Below are positions 22,007 through 30,549 of a DNA stretch of 64,000 nt, piece by piece. The notes under the pieces are model-generated. The model made no database searches. It was not told the DNA's origin and saw nothing but the letters and a program-made list of their open reading frames with translations. Made by a program: the position numbers and the translations under genes. How positions within the stretch are numbered: position 1 is the first letter of the stretch; each line of letters opens with the position of its first letter. Location of the stretch: the NCBI GenBank assembly GCA_017406405.1, contig JAFQYO010000016.1, positions 33,584 through 97,583 on the forward strand, in the 5' to 3' direction. The DNA comes from Candidatus Saccharimonadota bacterium. Lineage in GTDB: Bacteria; Patescibacteriota; Saccharimonadia; Saccharimonadales; Saccharimonadaceae.

Positions 22007-22360
22007 ATGGAAAAACAAATTCGGGAATACGAGAAGTTTATTGAAAGGGAAACTCGGGCAGGGAAGGAAAGAGGAAAGAGGCTTTTCGAGCTCCATTCGG
22101 AGATGGTGAAAAATTTTCAACACGAGCGACTTATCCATCTTCTTGTTATGTTGTTTTTTGTCGGGATAACGATTTTGTTGCTTGGGGTGACGATTGGGCT
22201 GGAGCTATTTATGGTCCTACCAACGAGCATGCTAATTATGTTAGGGATACTTGATTTGATGATGACCGGGATTTCTATCGCGTATGTGCGTCATTATTAT
22301 TTTCTCGAGAATCATGTCCAGGGGCTTTATAAGTATTTTGAGAAGATTAGGGAACTTTAG
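22007..22360 (+). CDS. Small membrane protein, hypothetical
   Basis: 117 aa from ATG 22007. A charged helical N-terminus (about 1-42; KQIREYEKFIERETRAGKE) is followed by two spans (LIHLLVMLFFVGITILLLGV and FMVLPTSMLIMLGILDLMM) and a short YFLENHVQGLYKYFEKI tail. I do not recognise it. It is a single-gene unit adjacent to the cassette array, but its promoter faces the other way, so a link to the DGR is not implied. The leaderless start is chosen over an upstream TTG that would overlap the promoter. Confidence 0.75.
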   Translation: MEKQIREYEKFIERETRAGKERGKRLFELHSEMVKNFQHERLIHLLVMLFFVGITILLLGVTIGLELFMVLPTSMLIMLGILDLMMTGISIAYVRHYYFLENHVQGLYKYFEKIREL

Positions 22361-22892
22361 TTTTGTTTAATTCCCTAAATGTTCGGTTTTTGTTCTTTGG
22401 AAATTTTGTTGGATTTTTTATTGTAAAACTTTTTTCAGAAAATTTTTTCTCGTTTTCATAAAAAAGTGGGGAAAAGCAGGGAAATGCGAATTTTATGGAT
22501 TTTGCGTGAATTTTATGAATTTTAGCGAGGCGGCTGGTCAGTCGGCGAGTTTTATGAATTTTAGGCGGTTTTCGTGATGGTCGTGTGGTGGAATTTATCG
22601 CTTCATGGAGGCATAGTTTATAGGTTGTTTAAGGTGGAAAAACATTTGTTTTCCACCTTATAGTTGCATCATATAATATATGATAGCTTCCGGCAGAATG
22701 TTTATTTTTTGGACTCGTTTCAGTATTCCCCTCTTGGTTTATTTATTCTAGACGATAGTGTAATCGTCTTATAACCATAAGCGTAATGTCTCAAAATAGT
22801 TATTGTGCGACATTTGGAGTATGGAAAGAAACGAATGTTGGATGCCGCGGGAAAAATGATTTGGCCGAGTAAAAAGGCCGAGAAGTCTCGGC
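22361..22892. other. 532-bp intergenic region with several inverted repeats
   Basis: No clear gene. AT-rich, with near-tandem ATTTTATGAATTTT words at about 22490-22560; a 10-bp inverted repeat TAAGGTGGAA/TTCCACCTTA at about 22630-22661; a palindrome ATCATATA-A-TATATGAT at 22668-22684 that contains TATAAT (22672-22677); and a hairpin AGACGAT/ATCGTCT at about 22752-22771. Between the last two lies a 23-codon frame (22680-22751) encoding a hydrophobic peptide, too short to call. The layout looks like a small transcription unit or RNA. Confidence 0.45.
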
Positions 22893-22893
22893 C
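22870..22893 (-). terminator. Intrinsic terminator of the 120-aa gene
   Basis: GGCCGAGA and TCTCGGCC pair; on the minus strand the stem is followed by TTTTT. It overlaps the stop codon of the gene at 22893. Confidence 0.85.
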
Positions 22894-23255
22894 TAAAAGT
22901 GTTCTATCGCGTCAAGTTGCTCTTTTAGCGCTTTTATCGTTCCGTTTTTGCCCGTATCGAGGCAAAAGATAAGGATTTTTATTCTTTTGTCGATAGAGTC
23001 GCTTTGATGGAGCGTATCGTGGCGTTCAAGTTGGATTAACTGAATAAGTGTCTCATCACATAAGACTGGGGACGGAGGAGGAATGTATGTCACCAGACGA
23101 TGGATTCTCTGATGTAAGGTTGTAGGAATATAGATCCGACAATACCAGAACTCGCGCAAGGCTTTTGAGCTCGGGGTCTGATTCCAGGTACGTCTGTCCC
23201 AGAGTAGATGGTGAAGATTCTCTTCAGTATCAGGTGCATCGTGATTTTTTCTCAT
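22893..23255 (-). CDS. Hypothetical protein, 120 aa
   Basis: The frame has its own promoter (-10 TATAAT at 23291-23296, minus strand), a strong SD (AAAGGGGGT) before the ATG and a terminator at the stop, so it is a real single-gene unit. The protein is soluble, rich in His, Arg and Leu (RKNHDAPDTEENLHHLLWDR), with a Pro-rich turn in the middle (YIPPPSPV) and a C-terminal helix. I do not recognise a domain. Codon use is somewhat different from its neighbours, with fewer GCG and CGA codons. Confidence 0.65.
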   Translation of the reverse strand: MRKNHDAPDTEENLHHLLWDRRTWNQTPSSKALREFWYCRIYIPTTLHQRIHRLVTYIPPPSPVLCDETLIQLIQLERHDTLHQSDSIDKRIKILIFCLDTGKNGTIKALKEQLDAIEHF

Positions 23256-23327
23256 TGTCTACCCCCTTTGAAAAAATTGTCGACAGGGATATTATATGAC
23301 AGATTTTATAGAGAAGAAAGCATGGGC

Positions 23328-26309
23328 TTAATGAGAAATGGAGAGGAAGCCTTCCGATGCTTCGGATTGTTCGCGGAGAGAGATAATTCCGTCACCGTTT
23401 TTATCAAGAGGGGGATTTGAGGAGTTCGATAGCTTTGGAGCGGCTAGAGAAGCTGGATTTGGGGCGACTGGTTTTGGAGAGGAGGTTGGCTGAACCTGAG
23501 CGGCTTTCCGTTCCCTTTTTTGGCGTTTTTTACGGCTTTTAGAGCGTTTTGAGGGCTTTTCTGAAGAAGAGATGATTCCCTGTTCGTTTTCGGGTTTTTC
23601 TTCTGATTTCTTCTCGGCAAATAATTTTCCAAGGTCTTTTAAGCTCGGACGGTCGGATTTTTCTTCGGCTTCAGAAGGGGAAAGTTTGAGTTTTTTGAAT
23701 TGTTCTTGGGGGGTGAGCTCGCGAGGAGGTTTGTACGGTTTTTGTTCGGCTTTGAAACGAGCTGCTTCGGGTTTGTAGGACTTGGATTTTTGAATATCGG
23801 ACGATTTAAACATGAATTTCGGGGGAGCGGAATTTGTGATGATTCCCTGTTCTCCGGAGGGCTTTCCAGAGGCAGAGAGCTCGCGTTTGTATTTTTCGCT
23901 CGCTTCAATTGTCTCGCGAATTTCTGCTTCGACTTCGGAGCGAGGGCGGGAATATTGAGCGCGACTCGAGTCTATGATTTCTTCGAGGTTATCGTGAGGG
24001 GAGGCCGGGATTTGGAGGGTCGTAGCGGAGAAGGCGGGGACCTTTTCCCCGTTAATAATCATAGAGATAATGAAGTTTCGGTTGTTCATTTGGATAAGGT
24101 CGTTCGTGTCGAAAGTTGGCTCGAATTGTTTTACGAGGAGCGGAGCGTCGTCGGCGGAGACGCGGAAGGAAATGGTCGTGCCGACGTTTCCGAAGACGGC
24201 GTCGCGGACGGAATCAGTCATTTGGGCGATGTATTGGTTCGCAACGGTGAGGTTTAGGCCATATTTTCTTGCTTCGGAGAGGATGACGGCAAATGAGTCG
24301 GTTGCGAAGTTCTGGAATTCGTCTACATAGAGGTAGAAAGGACGGCGGTCCTTTACGTCGGGGATATCAGAACGAGACATGGCGGCGAGTTGGACTTTTG
24401 TCACGAGGAAGGCGCCAAGGATACCGGCATTGTCTTCGCCGATTAAACCTTTAGATAGGTTTACTACTAGGATTTTTCCTTCGTCCATGATTTTTCTGAT
24501 GTCGAAGGAGGATTTTGGCTGGCCGACGATGTTTCGGATAATTGGGTTCGCTGTGAAAGCGCCGACTTTATTCAGAACCGGGGCAATACTTTCGGTTACT
24601 TGTTTTTCGTTCCAGGTTCCAAATTCTTGTTTCCAGAATTGAAGGACGGTTACATCTTTACAATAGTCGAGAGTTTCCTTTCTGAAGTCTTTGTCGGTTA
24701 GCATCCGGGAGATGTCGAGGAGAGTGGTTTCTGGGCGGTCGAGAAGAGCAAGGAGAGTGTAACGGAGGATATGCTCAAGACGAGGACCCCAAGAATCGCC
24801 GAACATGCGTTTTAGGACGCCGATGACTTCCGAGGAGACGTTCGGCTTGCGAGCTGGGTCGGAGAGTTCGAGAGGGTTAAAGGCGACAGGATGGGCCGTG
24901 TCGGCGGGGTTGAAATAGACGACGTCTTTTATACGGCTTTCGGGGATAAAGCGAAGGTTGTTTATTGCGAAGTCGCCGTGGGGGTCAATAATACAATAAC
25001 CTTGGTTGTAGAAAATATCGGAGAGAGCAAAGAGTTCAAGAAGGCCAGATTTTCCGGCGCCTGTTTGGCCGATGATATAGACGTGGCGAGAGCGGTCGCG
25101 ACGAAGCAGACCGAACTGGTGGTTTATGCCGCGGAAATTTGTCATGCCAAAGGCGGAGATGTTTTCGTCGGTCGCGGGGTTTCCAGTCAAGAGCGGGAGC
25201 TTTGCGGGGGGTTCGGCGGTTTTTGAGTTCGCCCAGACGATGTTCGGGGTTTCGACGCTGGTGTGGGGGAGGTGATAGACGCTGGCGAGCTCGCTGATGT
25301 TTAGGATGAAGCCGTTGTCGGTGAATTGGCGGAGTTTATAAGCGTCGAGAGCTTCGGGGTTGAAGGTGCTGTTAGCGACTTTAAAACCGTTTAGGTTTGT
25401 TGAGTTGAATTGTTTAAAGGTGCCGACGAGGGCTTGCATGTTTAGCTTTGCGTTTATTTCGTCGTTCCCGAGGTAAGCTAGACGAATTTTTACTTCGTAA
25501 CCGAGCTTTGTTGCTTTTTCTTCGGCTTTAGCGATGCGAGTTTTGTCGCGTTCGGAGATTTCCGAGCCAGAAGCGCCGTCGCTACCAGAAGGAGGAGTCC
25601 AGAGCGCAGCGATGAGCTCTAAAAGATATTTCATATCGAGGAAAGTCGTCGAACGGCCGATTTTCCCGGACTTTACGCGGGAAATCCAGCGGTCGGTCGT
25701 GGTTTTGTGCCAATCGTCGGCAATCGGGCGGGTCAGGATTTGAATCCAGAGTTCTTCGTGTTGGTCACTGTCGAGCTTCGCTAGAGTTCCGGTTATCCCG
25801 GCGAGTGGGTCAACTTCGAATGTATCGAAGGTTTTTATCGGGAGAGCGGAATCTTCAGTCAGAGTCAGTTCGGAGGAATAGATAATGGAGTGTTTATGGC
25901 GGTTATCGACGTAGTCGTCGTCACATTTGAAGATTTGGACGGTCGGATATTGGGAGTAAATCTGGCCTTCGACAAAGGACTGGAGGATTTTGGGGACCCA
26001 GACGTAAAAGCGAATTTGGCCGCCGGTCGAGACAATTTCAAAAGAAAGGTGTTCTTGGACGCCACCTGAGTTTTTAAGCTCGTTTTTGTCGCGGAGGATG
26101 CCATGGAGAGAAGCGAAAAGTTGTTCCGCGGCAAGTTCCTTTTTATCGTTCGTGCGAGGGATTTCGAGCATGAGAAGAACTGAGTCGACATTAAGGACCT
26201 TTAAGCGGTTTGCTTGTTTATAGTTTCGATAAGTCAGGAAGGCAAATAATCCGACGAGCGGAATCCATACAATCGGGGTTAAAATAAAATGAATAAATTG
26301 CACAAACAT
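23328..26309 (-). CDS. VirD4/TraG/HerA-like ATPase (type IV secretion coupling-protein family)
   Basis: 993 aa. An N-terminal membrane segment (about 8-27, FILTPIVWIPLVGLFAFL) is followed by about 350 residues of unrecognised, mixed secondary structure. The RecA-like motor has Walker A IIGQTGAGKSGLLELF (about 412-427), a DPHGDF motif and Walker B FYLYVDEFQNF (about 655-665), then ILSEARKYGLNLTVANQYI, as in conjugative coupling proteins. The last about 200 residues are charged, disordered and Pro/Lys-rich with KRSKSRKKRQKRERK and a final EF-hand-like DKNGDGIISLREQ. The family moves DNA or protein through type IV secretion or pilus machinery. It has no relaxase or VirB genes nearby. Start supported by a -10 (TAAAAT) seven bases upstream. 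Confidence 0.85.
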   Translation of the reverse strand: MFVQFIHFILTPIVWIPLVGLFAFLTYRNYKQANRLKVLNVDSVLLMLEIPRTNDKKELAAEQLFASLHGILRDKNELKNSGGVQEHLSFEIVSTGGQIRFYVWVPKILQSFVEGQIYSQYPTVQIFKCDDDYVDNRHKHSIIYSSELTLTEDSALPIKTFDTFEVDPLAGITGTLAKLDSDQHEELWIQILTRPIADDWHKTTTDRWISRVKSGKIGRSTTFLDMKYLLELIAALWTPPSGSDGASGSEISERDKTRIAKAEEKATKLGYEVKIRLAYLGNDEINAKLNMQALVGTFKQFNSTNLNGFKVANSTFNPEALDAYKLRQFTDNGFILNISELASVYHLPHTSVETPNIVWANSKTAEPPAKLPLLTGNPATDENISAFGMTNFRGINHQFGLLRRDRSRHVYIIGQTGAGKSGLLELFALSDIFYNQGYCIIDPHGDFAINNLRFIPESRIKDVVYFNPADTAHPVAFNPLELSDPARKPNVSSEVIGVLKRMFGDSWGPRLEHILRYTLLALLDRPETTLLDISRMLTDKDFRKETLDYCKDVTVLQFWKQEFGTWNEKQVTESIAPVLNKVGAFTANPIIRNIVGQPKSSFDIRKIMDEGKILVVNLSKGLIGEDNAGILGAFLVTKVQLAAMSRSDIPDVKDRRPFYLYVDEFQNFATDSFAVILSEARKYGLNLTVANQYIAQMTDSVRDAVFGNVGTTISFRVSADDAPLLVKQFEPTFDTNDLIQMNNRNFIISMIINGEKVPAFSATTLQIPASPHDNLEEIIDSSRAQYSRPRSEVEAEIRETIEASEKYKRELSASGKPSGEQGIITNSAPPKFMFKSSDIQKSKSYKPEAARFKAEQKPYKPPRELTPQEQFKKLKLSPSEAEEKSDRPSLKDLGKLFAEKKSEEKPENEQGIISSSEKPSKRSKSRKKRQKRERKAAQVQPTSSPKPVAPNPASLAAPKLSNSSNPPLDKNGDGIISLREQSEASEGFLSISH

Positions 26310-26316
26310 TAAGACT

Positions 26317-26322
26317 ATTTTA
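26317..26322 (-). promoter_or_regulatory. -10 box for the VirD4-like gene (leaderless)
   Basis: Minus-strand TAAAAT at 26317-26322, seven bases before the start codon at 26309. Confidence 0.5.
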
Positions 26323-26355
26323 GCATATTTTCGATAAAAAGTCTAAAGATTATGG

Positions 26356-27396
26356 TTAATTTTTAGTAGAGACGAGACGATAGGAATTTTTGTCGACGCG
26401 TTCGAAAAGTTTTTTGTTTTGAAGATTGAGAAGAATCGTAGTTTCTTTTACTTTGCGGGATTTCAGAACCTCGGCGACGATTTCTTCTCGGGAGAGTGGA
26501 CGATCGTAGCTTTTTAAGATGCCGATAATAATGTCAGAGACAGTTCCCTTTTTATAACCCCAAGTATCAAGGGCGTAAATTCCGCGACCAATCAGGACAA
26601 ACCGAGGGTCTTTGATTAGTTCGTTATGGATGGCTTGGGTTGTGACGTTTTTGCGTTTGAAATTTGACTCTGCGATTGCGGTCGCAATGTCGTTAAAATG
26701 CATGGGTTGTTTTTTTGTTTCGAGGATGACGTAGATTTTGTCGCGAATGTTTTTCGGGTTTACGGTTGGCCATTTCGAGAGACCCCAGAGACCGTTAAGA
26801 GTCGAGAGGAGTTTAGAAACGGAAGCTGTTGCGGAAATTTGAGAAGGATGTTCGTAAGAAAGTTTCATATCGAGCTCGTCGAGAGTCATCGGAGCTTTGT
26901 TTGATTTTATGATGGAGACGATTTCATCGACTTTTGCGCGGATTTGTTTTTCGTCGCCGGCATCAGAAATAGCGATAGCGCTGTTGTATTTGTCGTTTTC
27001 GGAAACAACGGTTAAGGCGGAGGAAATATCGCCGAGGAAGGTAAGACCGGCTTTTTCGGGATTTGTGGTGGAGCGACCATAAATCTTATCAGCAAGGGAG
27101 TTTACGCGGGCGACACGGCCGATTTCGGCGAGATTTCTGATGATGATTTTTTCGGCTTGGGCGAGTTCGGGGATTTTTCCTTCTCTTGCGGCAACACGGA
27201 GGCGGACAAGAATGACTTTTTCGAGTTGACGAACACGTTCGCGAGTAACGGAGAGAGTCTCACCGATTTGTTCGAGAGTTTCTTTTTGACCTTTGAGACC
27301 AAAACGTTTTTCGACGATTTGCCGCTCACGGTCTTGTTCTATAATCTGTAGGCTGCCATTAATCGCACGAGCGATAATGTCCGCATTTTGCTCCAT
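26356..27396 (-). CDS. Sigma-region-4-like / HARE-HTH transcription regulator
   Basis: 346 aa. Residues 18-75 read like sigma-70 region 4: IVEKRFGLKGQKETLEQIGE then LSVTRERVRQLEKVILVRL, the helix-turn-helix that contacts the -35 element. No region 2 is present. The C-terminal half has two winged-helix modules of the HARE-HTH type found in RNA-polymerase delta (RpoE) and restriction proteins: PMHFNDIATAIAESNFKRK, VTTQAIHNELIKDPRFVLIG, RGIYALDTWGYKKGTVSDII, and a third, weaker copy at the end (RPLSREEIVAEVLKSRKVK). It is therefore an RNAP-associated or DNA-binding regulator and not a complete sigma factor. It has an SD (AAGGA) about 10 nt before ATG. Confidence 0.8.
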   Translation of the reverse strand: MEQNADIIARAINGSLQIIEQDRERQIVEKRFGLKGQKETLEQIGETLSVTRERVRQLEKVILVRLRVAAREGKIPELAQAEKIIIRNLAEIGRVARVNSLADKIYGRSTTNPEKAGLTFLGDISSALTVVSENDKYNSAIAISDAGDEKQIRAKVDEIVSIIKSNKAPMTLDELDMKLSYEHPSQISATASVSKLLSTLNGLWGLSKWPTVNPKNIRDKIYVILETKKQPMHFNDIATAIAESNFKRKNVTTQAIHNELIKDPRFVLIGRGIYALDTWGYKKGTVSDIIIGILKSYDRPLSREEIVAEVLKSRKVKETTILLNLQNKKLFERVDKNSYRLVSTKN

Positions 27397-27581
27397 TGGT
27401 TTTTCCTTATTCCACCCCGTTAATATTAAAAATTTAAATATATAATATCATAAAAATTACTTTATGTCAACTGGAAAAAGTTGGACTTCGTAGATTTAAT
27501 AAAGGTGCTTTTAATAAAATTTATCCTAGGAATTATTGTATCACAAATTTTACAAAAAAAGCAAGAAAATTATACTTGTGT

Positions 27582-29948
27582 TTACTTTTTTGTGGTTTTC
27601 TTTACTGATTTTTTTGATTTGACGGATGATTTTGATGATTTTTTTGTGGAAGATTTTTTGGTTGTCTTTTTTATAGCATCAGAACCAGGAAGAGCACGAG
27701 TTCCGAATTTTTCAAGAAGCATTTCTTCGGCTTTTTTCTTTGTGATTTTTTTCGCATCGAGGTCTTTAGGGATTTTCAAGTTGTTTCGGCGGCCGAGGCC
27801 TTTTATGTATGGGCCGTACGCACCGTCTAGAATCATGATTCCGTTTCCGAAGTCTTTAATGACAGATTTAAGTTTCTTTTCGTAAAATTCGTTCGCGGTC
27901 GAAAAATCGATTTTATAGGGGTCTTGACCCTTTATTGAGATGTTGTATTTTCCTGCTTTTAGGTAAGGGCCGAAGGGTCCGGCGGCGGCGATGAGTTCGG
28001 TCCCGTCTTTTGCTTTTCCGAGCGAACGGGGGAGGGAGGGGAGAGAAAGCTGTTTTAAAGCTTCTTCGAGCGTTATTTCTTTGACGGTTTTTCCTTTCGG
28101 GAGTGGAGCAAAGCGGGGTTTTTCGCCAGATTCTTTTTCGTTTTCGCCGAGCTGGATAAAACCACCGTTTTTACCGATTTTTGCATAAACCTTTTTTCCG
28201 GTTTTCGGGTCGATTCCGAGCTCGGTTGCGGAATTGTATCGTTCGAGGAAGGCGGAGTGGTCGATGAGTTCGGAAAATGGAGTATAAAAATCTCGGAGCA
28301 TTTTTATACGGTCGAGTTTCCTCTCGGCGATAAGGTCTAGTTTTTGTTCGACGTCGGCGGTGAAGCCATAGTCAACGATTTGGTCGAAGTTGTCGGTGAG
28401 AAAATCCGAGACTAGCTCGCCGACGGGCGTAGGAATGAGTTTTCCTTTTGTTGCGCCGGCTTTTTCGGAAACGACTTCGCGGGAAATAGAAGAATTTTCG
28501 AGTTTAAGCTCGATTACGTCGCGTTTTATTCCTTCACCTTCGCCTTTTTTGACGTAGCCACGGGATTGGATTGCGGACATAATCGAGGCATAGGTAGATG
28601 GACGGCCGATTCCCAGCTCTTCGAGCTTTTTTACGAGGGAGCCTTCGGTGTAGCGAGCAGGGGGTTTTGAGAAGGTTTGGCGAGCGGTAATAGAAGATGC
28701 GAGGACTTTGTCGCCGATTTCGAGCGCAGGGAGTTCGAGGTCTTTCGACTTTCCGTAAACTTTTAAGAAGCCATCAAAGATAACGACTTCGCCACGCGCG
28801 ACGAATATGTTTTTAGGCGCGGTGCTTGGAGTGAGAAAAATGGTGGTTTTTGCGACTTTTGCGTTTGACATTTGAGTCGCAATGGTGCGAGTCCGGATAA
28901 GATGATAGAGACGACGTTCGAAGTCGTTTGCACCGGCGGTTTCGACTTCAATATGGGTCGGGCGAATTGCTTCGTGAGCTTCTTGAGCGCCGGCAGATTT
29001 GGTTTTAAAATGACGGACTCGAAGGTATTTTTCGCCGAAATTGGATTTTATATAGGCGGAAATTGCGGTAAGGGCTTGGGTCGAGAGGTTTAAGGAATCT
29101 GTACGGTGGTAAGTAATATGGCCGGCTTGATAAAGACCTTGTGCCGCGCGCATGGTTGTCGAAGACGAAAAACCGAGACGGGCGTTTGCTTCGATTTGGA
29201 GAGCGGCGGTGGCGAACGGGACGGGATTAGCCTTGTCGGCTTCAGAGCGGTCGACGGCAGAGACTTGATAAGACGCAGTTTTTAAGGAAGCCAGAAGGTC
29301 TTTTGCTTCGGCTTCGGACGAGGGGGAGTTTTTTTCTAAGACTCCTTGAAAATGAGTGTCGTCTTTTGAAACGAAGTCGCCAGCGACTTTAAAGTTGAAC
29401 TTTTCGCCAAAGTTTTTTATTTCACGTTCTTTTTCAACAACCAGACGCAGGGCGGGGGATTGGACGCGTCCGGCAGAAATGGCACCAGGGACTTTTCGGC
29501 GGACGATGCCAGAGAGGTCGAAGCCAACAAGCATATCGAGGGTTTGGCGGGCTTGTTGAGACGAGACCATTGACATATCGACGGTGCGAGGATTTTTTAT
29601 CGCGGTTTCGAGAGCGGGTTTGGTGATTTCGTGGAAGGTGATTCGATGGGTCGATTTCGGGAGTTTAAGCACTTCGAGAAGATGCCAAGAGATAGATTCG
29701 CCTTCGCGGTCTTCGTCAGTCGCAAGCCAGATGACATCGGCGGATTTGGTCGCTTTTTTAAGTTCGGCGACGACTTTTTTGTGGCCAGGGTCGATTTCGT
29801 AGGTAACAGCAAAATCGTTTTTTACGTCGACTTTTGTGTCCTTTCGGATGTGCCCAACAGAAGAAAGAACTCGAAAGTCTTTTCCGAGATATTTTTCGAT
29901 TGTTTTTGCTTTTGCGGGAGACTCGACGATAACTAGGTTTTTTGGCAT
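27582..29948 (-). CDS. topA: DNA topoisomerase I (type IA)
   Basis: 788 aa. The Toprim domain opens with LVIVESPAKAKTIEKYLG and has the metal-binding LATDEDREGESISWHL motif. The core has RAAQGLYQAGHITYHRTDSL with the catalytic Tyr in TYHRTDS (about 305-315), and RQTFSKPPARYTEGSLVKKL. The C-terminus holds three toprim-C-repeat segments (FGPYLKAG, YGPYIKG types) and a Lys/Ser tail but no tetracysteine zinc fingers; I see no Cys in that part. It relaxes negative supercoils. The start has a minus-strand -10 TAAAAT (29955-29960) six bases upstream, inside the preceding intergenic space after pth. Confidence 0.95.
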   Translation of the reverse strand: MPKNLVIVESPAKAKTIEKYLGKDFRVLSSVGHIRKDTKVDVKNDFAVTYEIDPGHKKVVAELKKATKSADVIWLATDEDREGESISWHLLEVLKLPKSTHRITFHEITKPALETAIKNPRTVDMSMVSSQQARQTLDMLVGFDLSGIVRRKVPGAISAGRVQSPALRLVVEKEREIKNFGEKFNFKVAGDFVSKDDTHFQGVLEKNSPSSEAEAKDLLASLKTASYQVSAVDRSEADKANPVPFATAALQIEANARLGFSSSTTMRAAQGLYQAGHITYHRTDSLNLSTQALTAISAYIKSNFGEKYLRVRHFKTKSAGAQEAHEAIRPTHIEVETAGANDFERRLYHLIRTRTIATQMSNAKVAKTTIFLTPSTAPKNIFVARGEVVIFDGFLKVYGKSKDLELPALEIGDKVLASSITARQTFSKPPARYTEGSLVKKLEELGIGRPSTYASIMSAIQSRGYVKKGEGEGIKRDVIELKLENSSISREVVSEKAGATKGKLIPTPVGELVSDFLTDNFDQIVDYGFTADVEQKLDLIAERKLDRIKMLRDFYTPFSELIDHSAFLERYNSATELGIDPKTGKKVYAKIGKNGGFIQLGENEKESGEKPRFAPLPKGKTVKEITLEEALKQLSLPSLPRSLGKAKDGTELIAAAGPFGPYLKAGKYNISIKGQDPYKIDFSTANEFYEKKLKSVIKDFGNGIMILDGAYGPYIKGLGRRNNLKIPKDLDAKKITKKKAEEMLLEKFGTRALPGSDAIKKTTKKSSTKKSSKSSVKSKKSVKKTTKK

Positions 29949-29952
29949 AGTT

Positions 29953-30462
29953 TTATTTTAGCATGGTTGTCAAGCGGTTTAGGACTTCGGGGAGTTTTTC
30001 TTTTTCGGCGGGAGTGAATTTCGAGAGAACAAAATCGACATCTCCGATTTTTTTCCGAAGTTCGTCGTTCCCTGTCCCAAGGCGAAGACGAGGAAATGTG
30101 TCGGTTCCGAGGGAGGAGATGACGGATTTCAGGCCGTTGTTCCCTCCGGAGGAGCCTTTTTTGCGCGAGCGAAATGTTCCGAACGGGAGGTTAAAATCGT
30201 CGCAGATACAGAGGATATTTTCGGACGGGATTTTATAAAAGTTTTTCCATGCCAGAACGGAATCGCCGATGTTGTTATAAAAAGTTTGGGGTTTTATATA
30301 TATAATATTGTCGATTTTCTTATAGATTGAGTTGTATTTTTCGTGGGGCTCCCAAGAATAGTTATTTAGCTTAAAAAAGAAGTCGAGTGCAAGGAACCCG
30401 AAATTGTGGCGAGTGAAGTTGTATTCTGGGCCGGGATTGCCGAAGGCAACGATTAGTTTCAT
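29953..30462 (-). CDS. pth: Peptidyl-tRNA hydrolase
   Basis: 169 aa, slightly short for Pth (about 185-195). The family start FGNPGPEYNFTRHNFGFLAL has catalytic His in TRHNFG (about 19) and Asn in GNPG. The IKPQTFYNNIG loop, DDFNLPFGTFRSRKKGSSGGNNGLKSV (split by position here) with the catalytic-assist Asp, and FVLSKFTPAEKEKL follow. It recycles peptidyl-tRNA. It is upstream of topA by 4 bp. A -10 TATAAT at 30469-30474 lies six bases before its ATG, giving a leaderless message, and it faces the surface-protein promoter. Confidence 0.94.
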   Translation of the reverse strand: MKLIVAFGNPGPEYNFTRHNFGFLALDFFFKLNNYSWEPHEKYNSIYKKIDNIIYIKPQTFYNNIGDSVLAWKNFYKIPSENILCICDDFNLPFGTFRSRKKGSSGGNNGLKSVISSLGTDTFPRLRLGTGNDELRKKIGDVDFVLSKFTPAEKEKLPEVLNRLTTMLK

Positions 30463-30468
30463 AGAAGA

Positions 30469-30474
30469 ATTATA
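30469..30474 (-). promoter_or_regulatory. -10 box of leaderless pth promoter
   Basis: Minus-strand TATAAT six bases before the start codon. Confidence 0.65.
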
Positions 30475-30510
30475 ACACAGAAAAATAGTCGGAATTTAAA
30501 CAAAAACGGG

Positions 30511-30539
30511 TTGATTTTAGAAACCTTAAAAGTTATAAT
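30511..30539 (+). promoter_or_regulatory. Promoter of the giant VaFE surface protein
   Basis: TTGATT (30511-30516), 17-bp spacer, TATAAT (30534-30539). Transcription would begin near 30546, only a few bases before the ATG at 30550, which argues that the upstream in-frame ATG at 30538 and TTG at 30511 are not starts. Confidence 0.7.
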
Positions 30540-30549
30540 GAATAATGAA

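Noticed and set aside
26356..27396. Complete sigma factor
   Set aside because: Only a region-4-like HTH is present; region 2 is missing.
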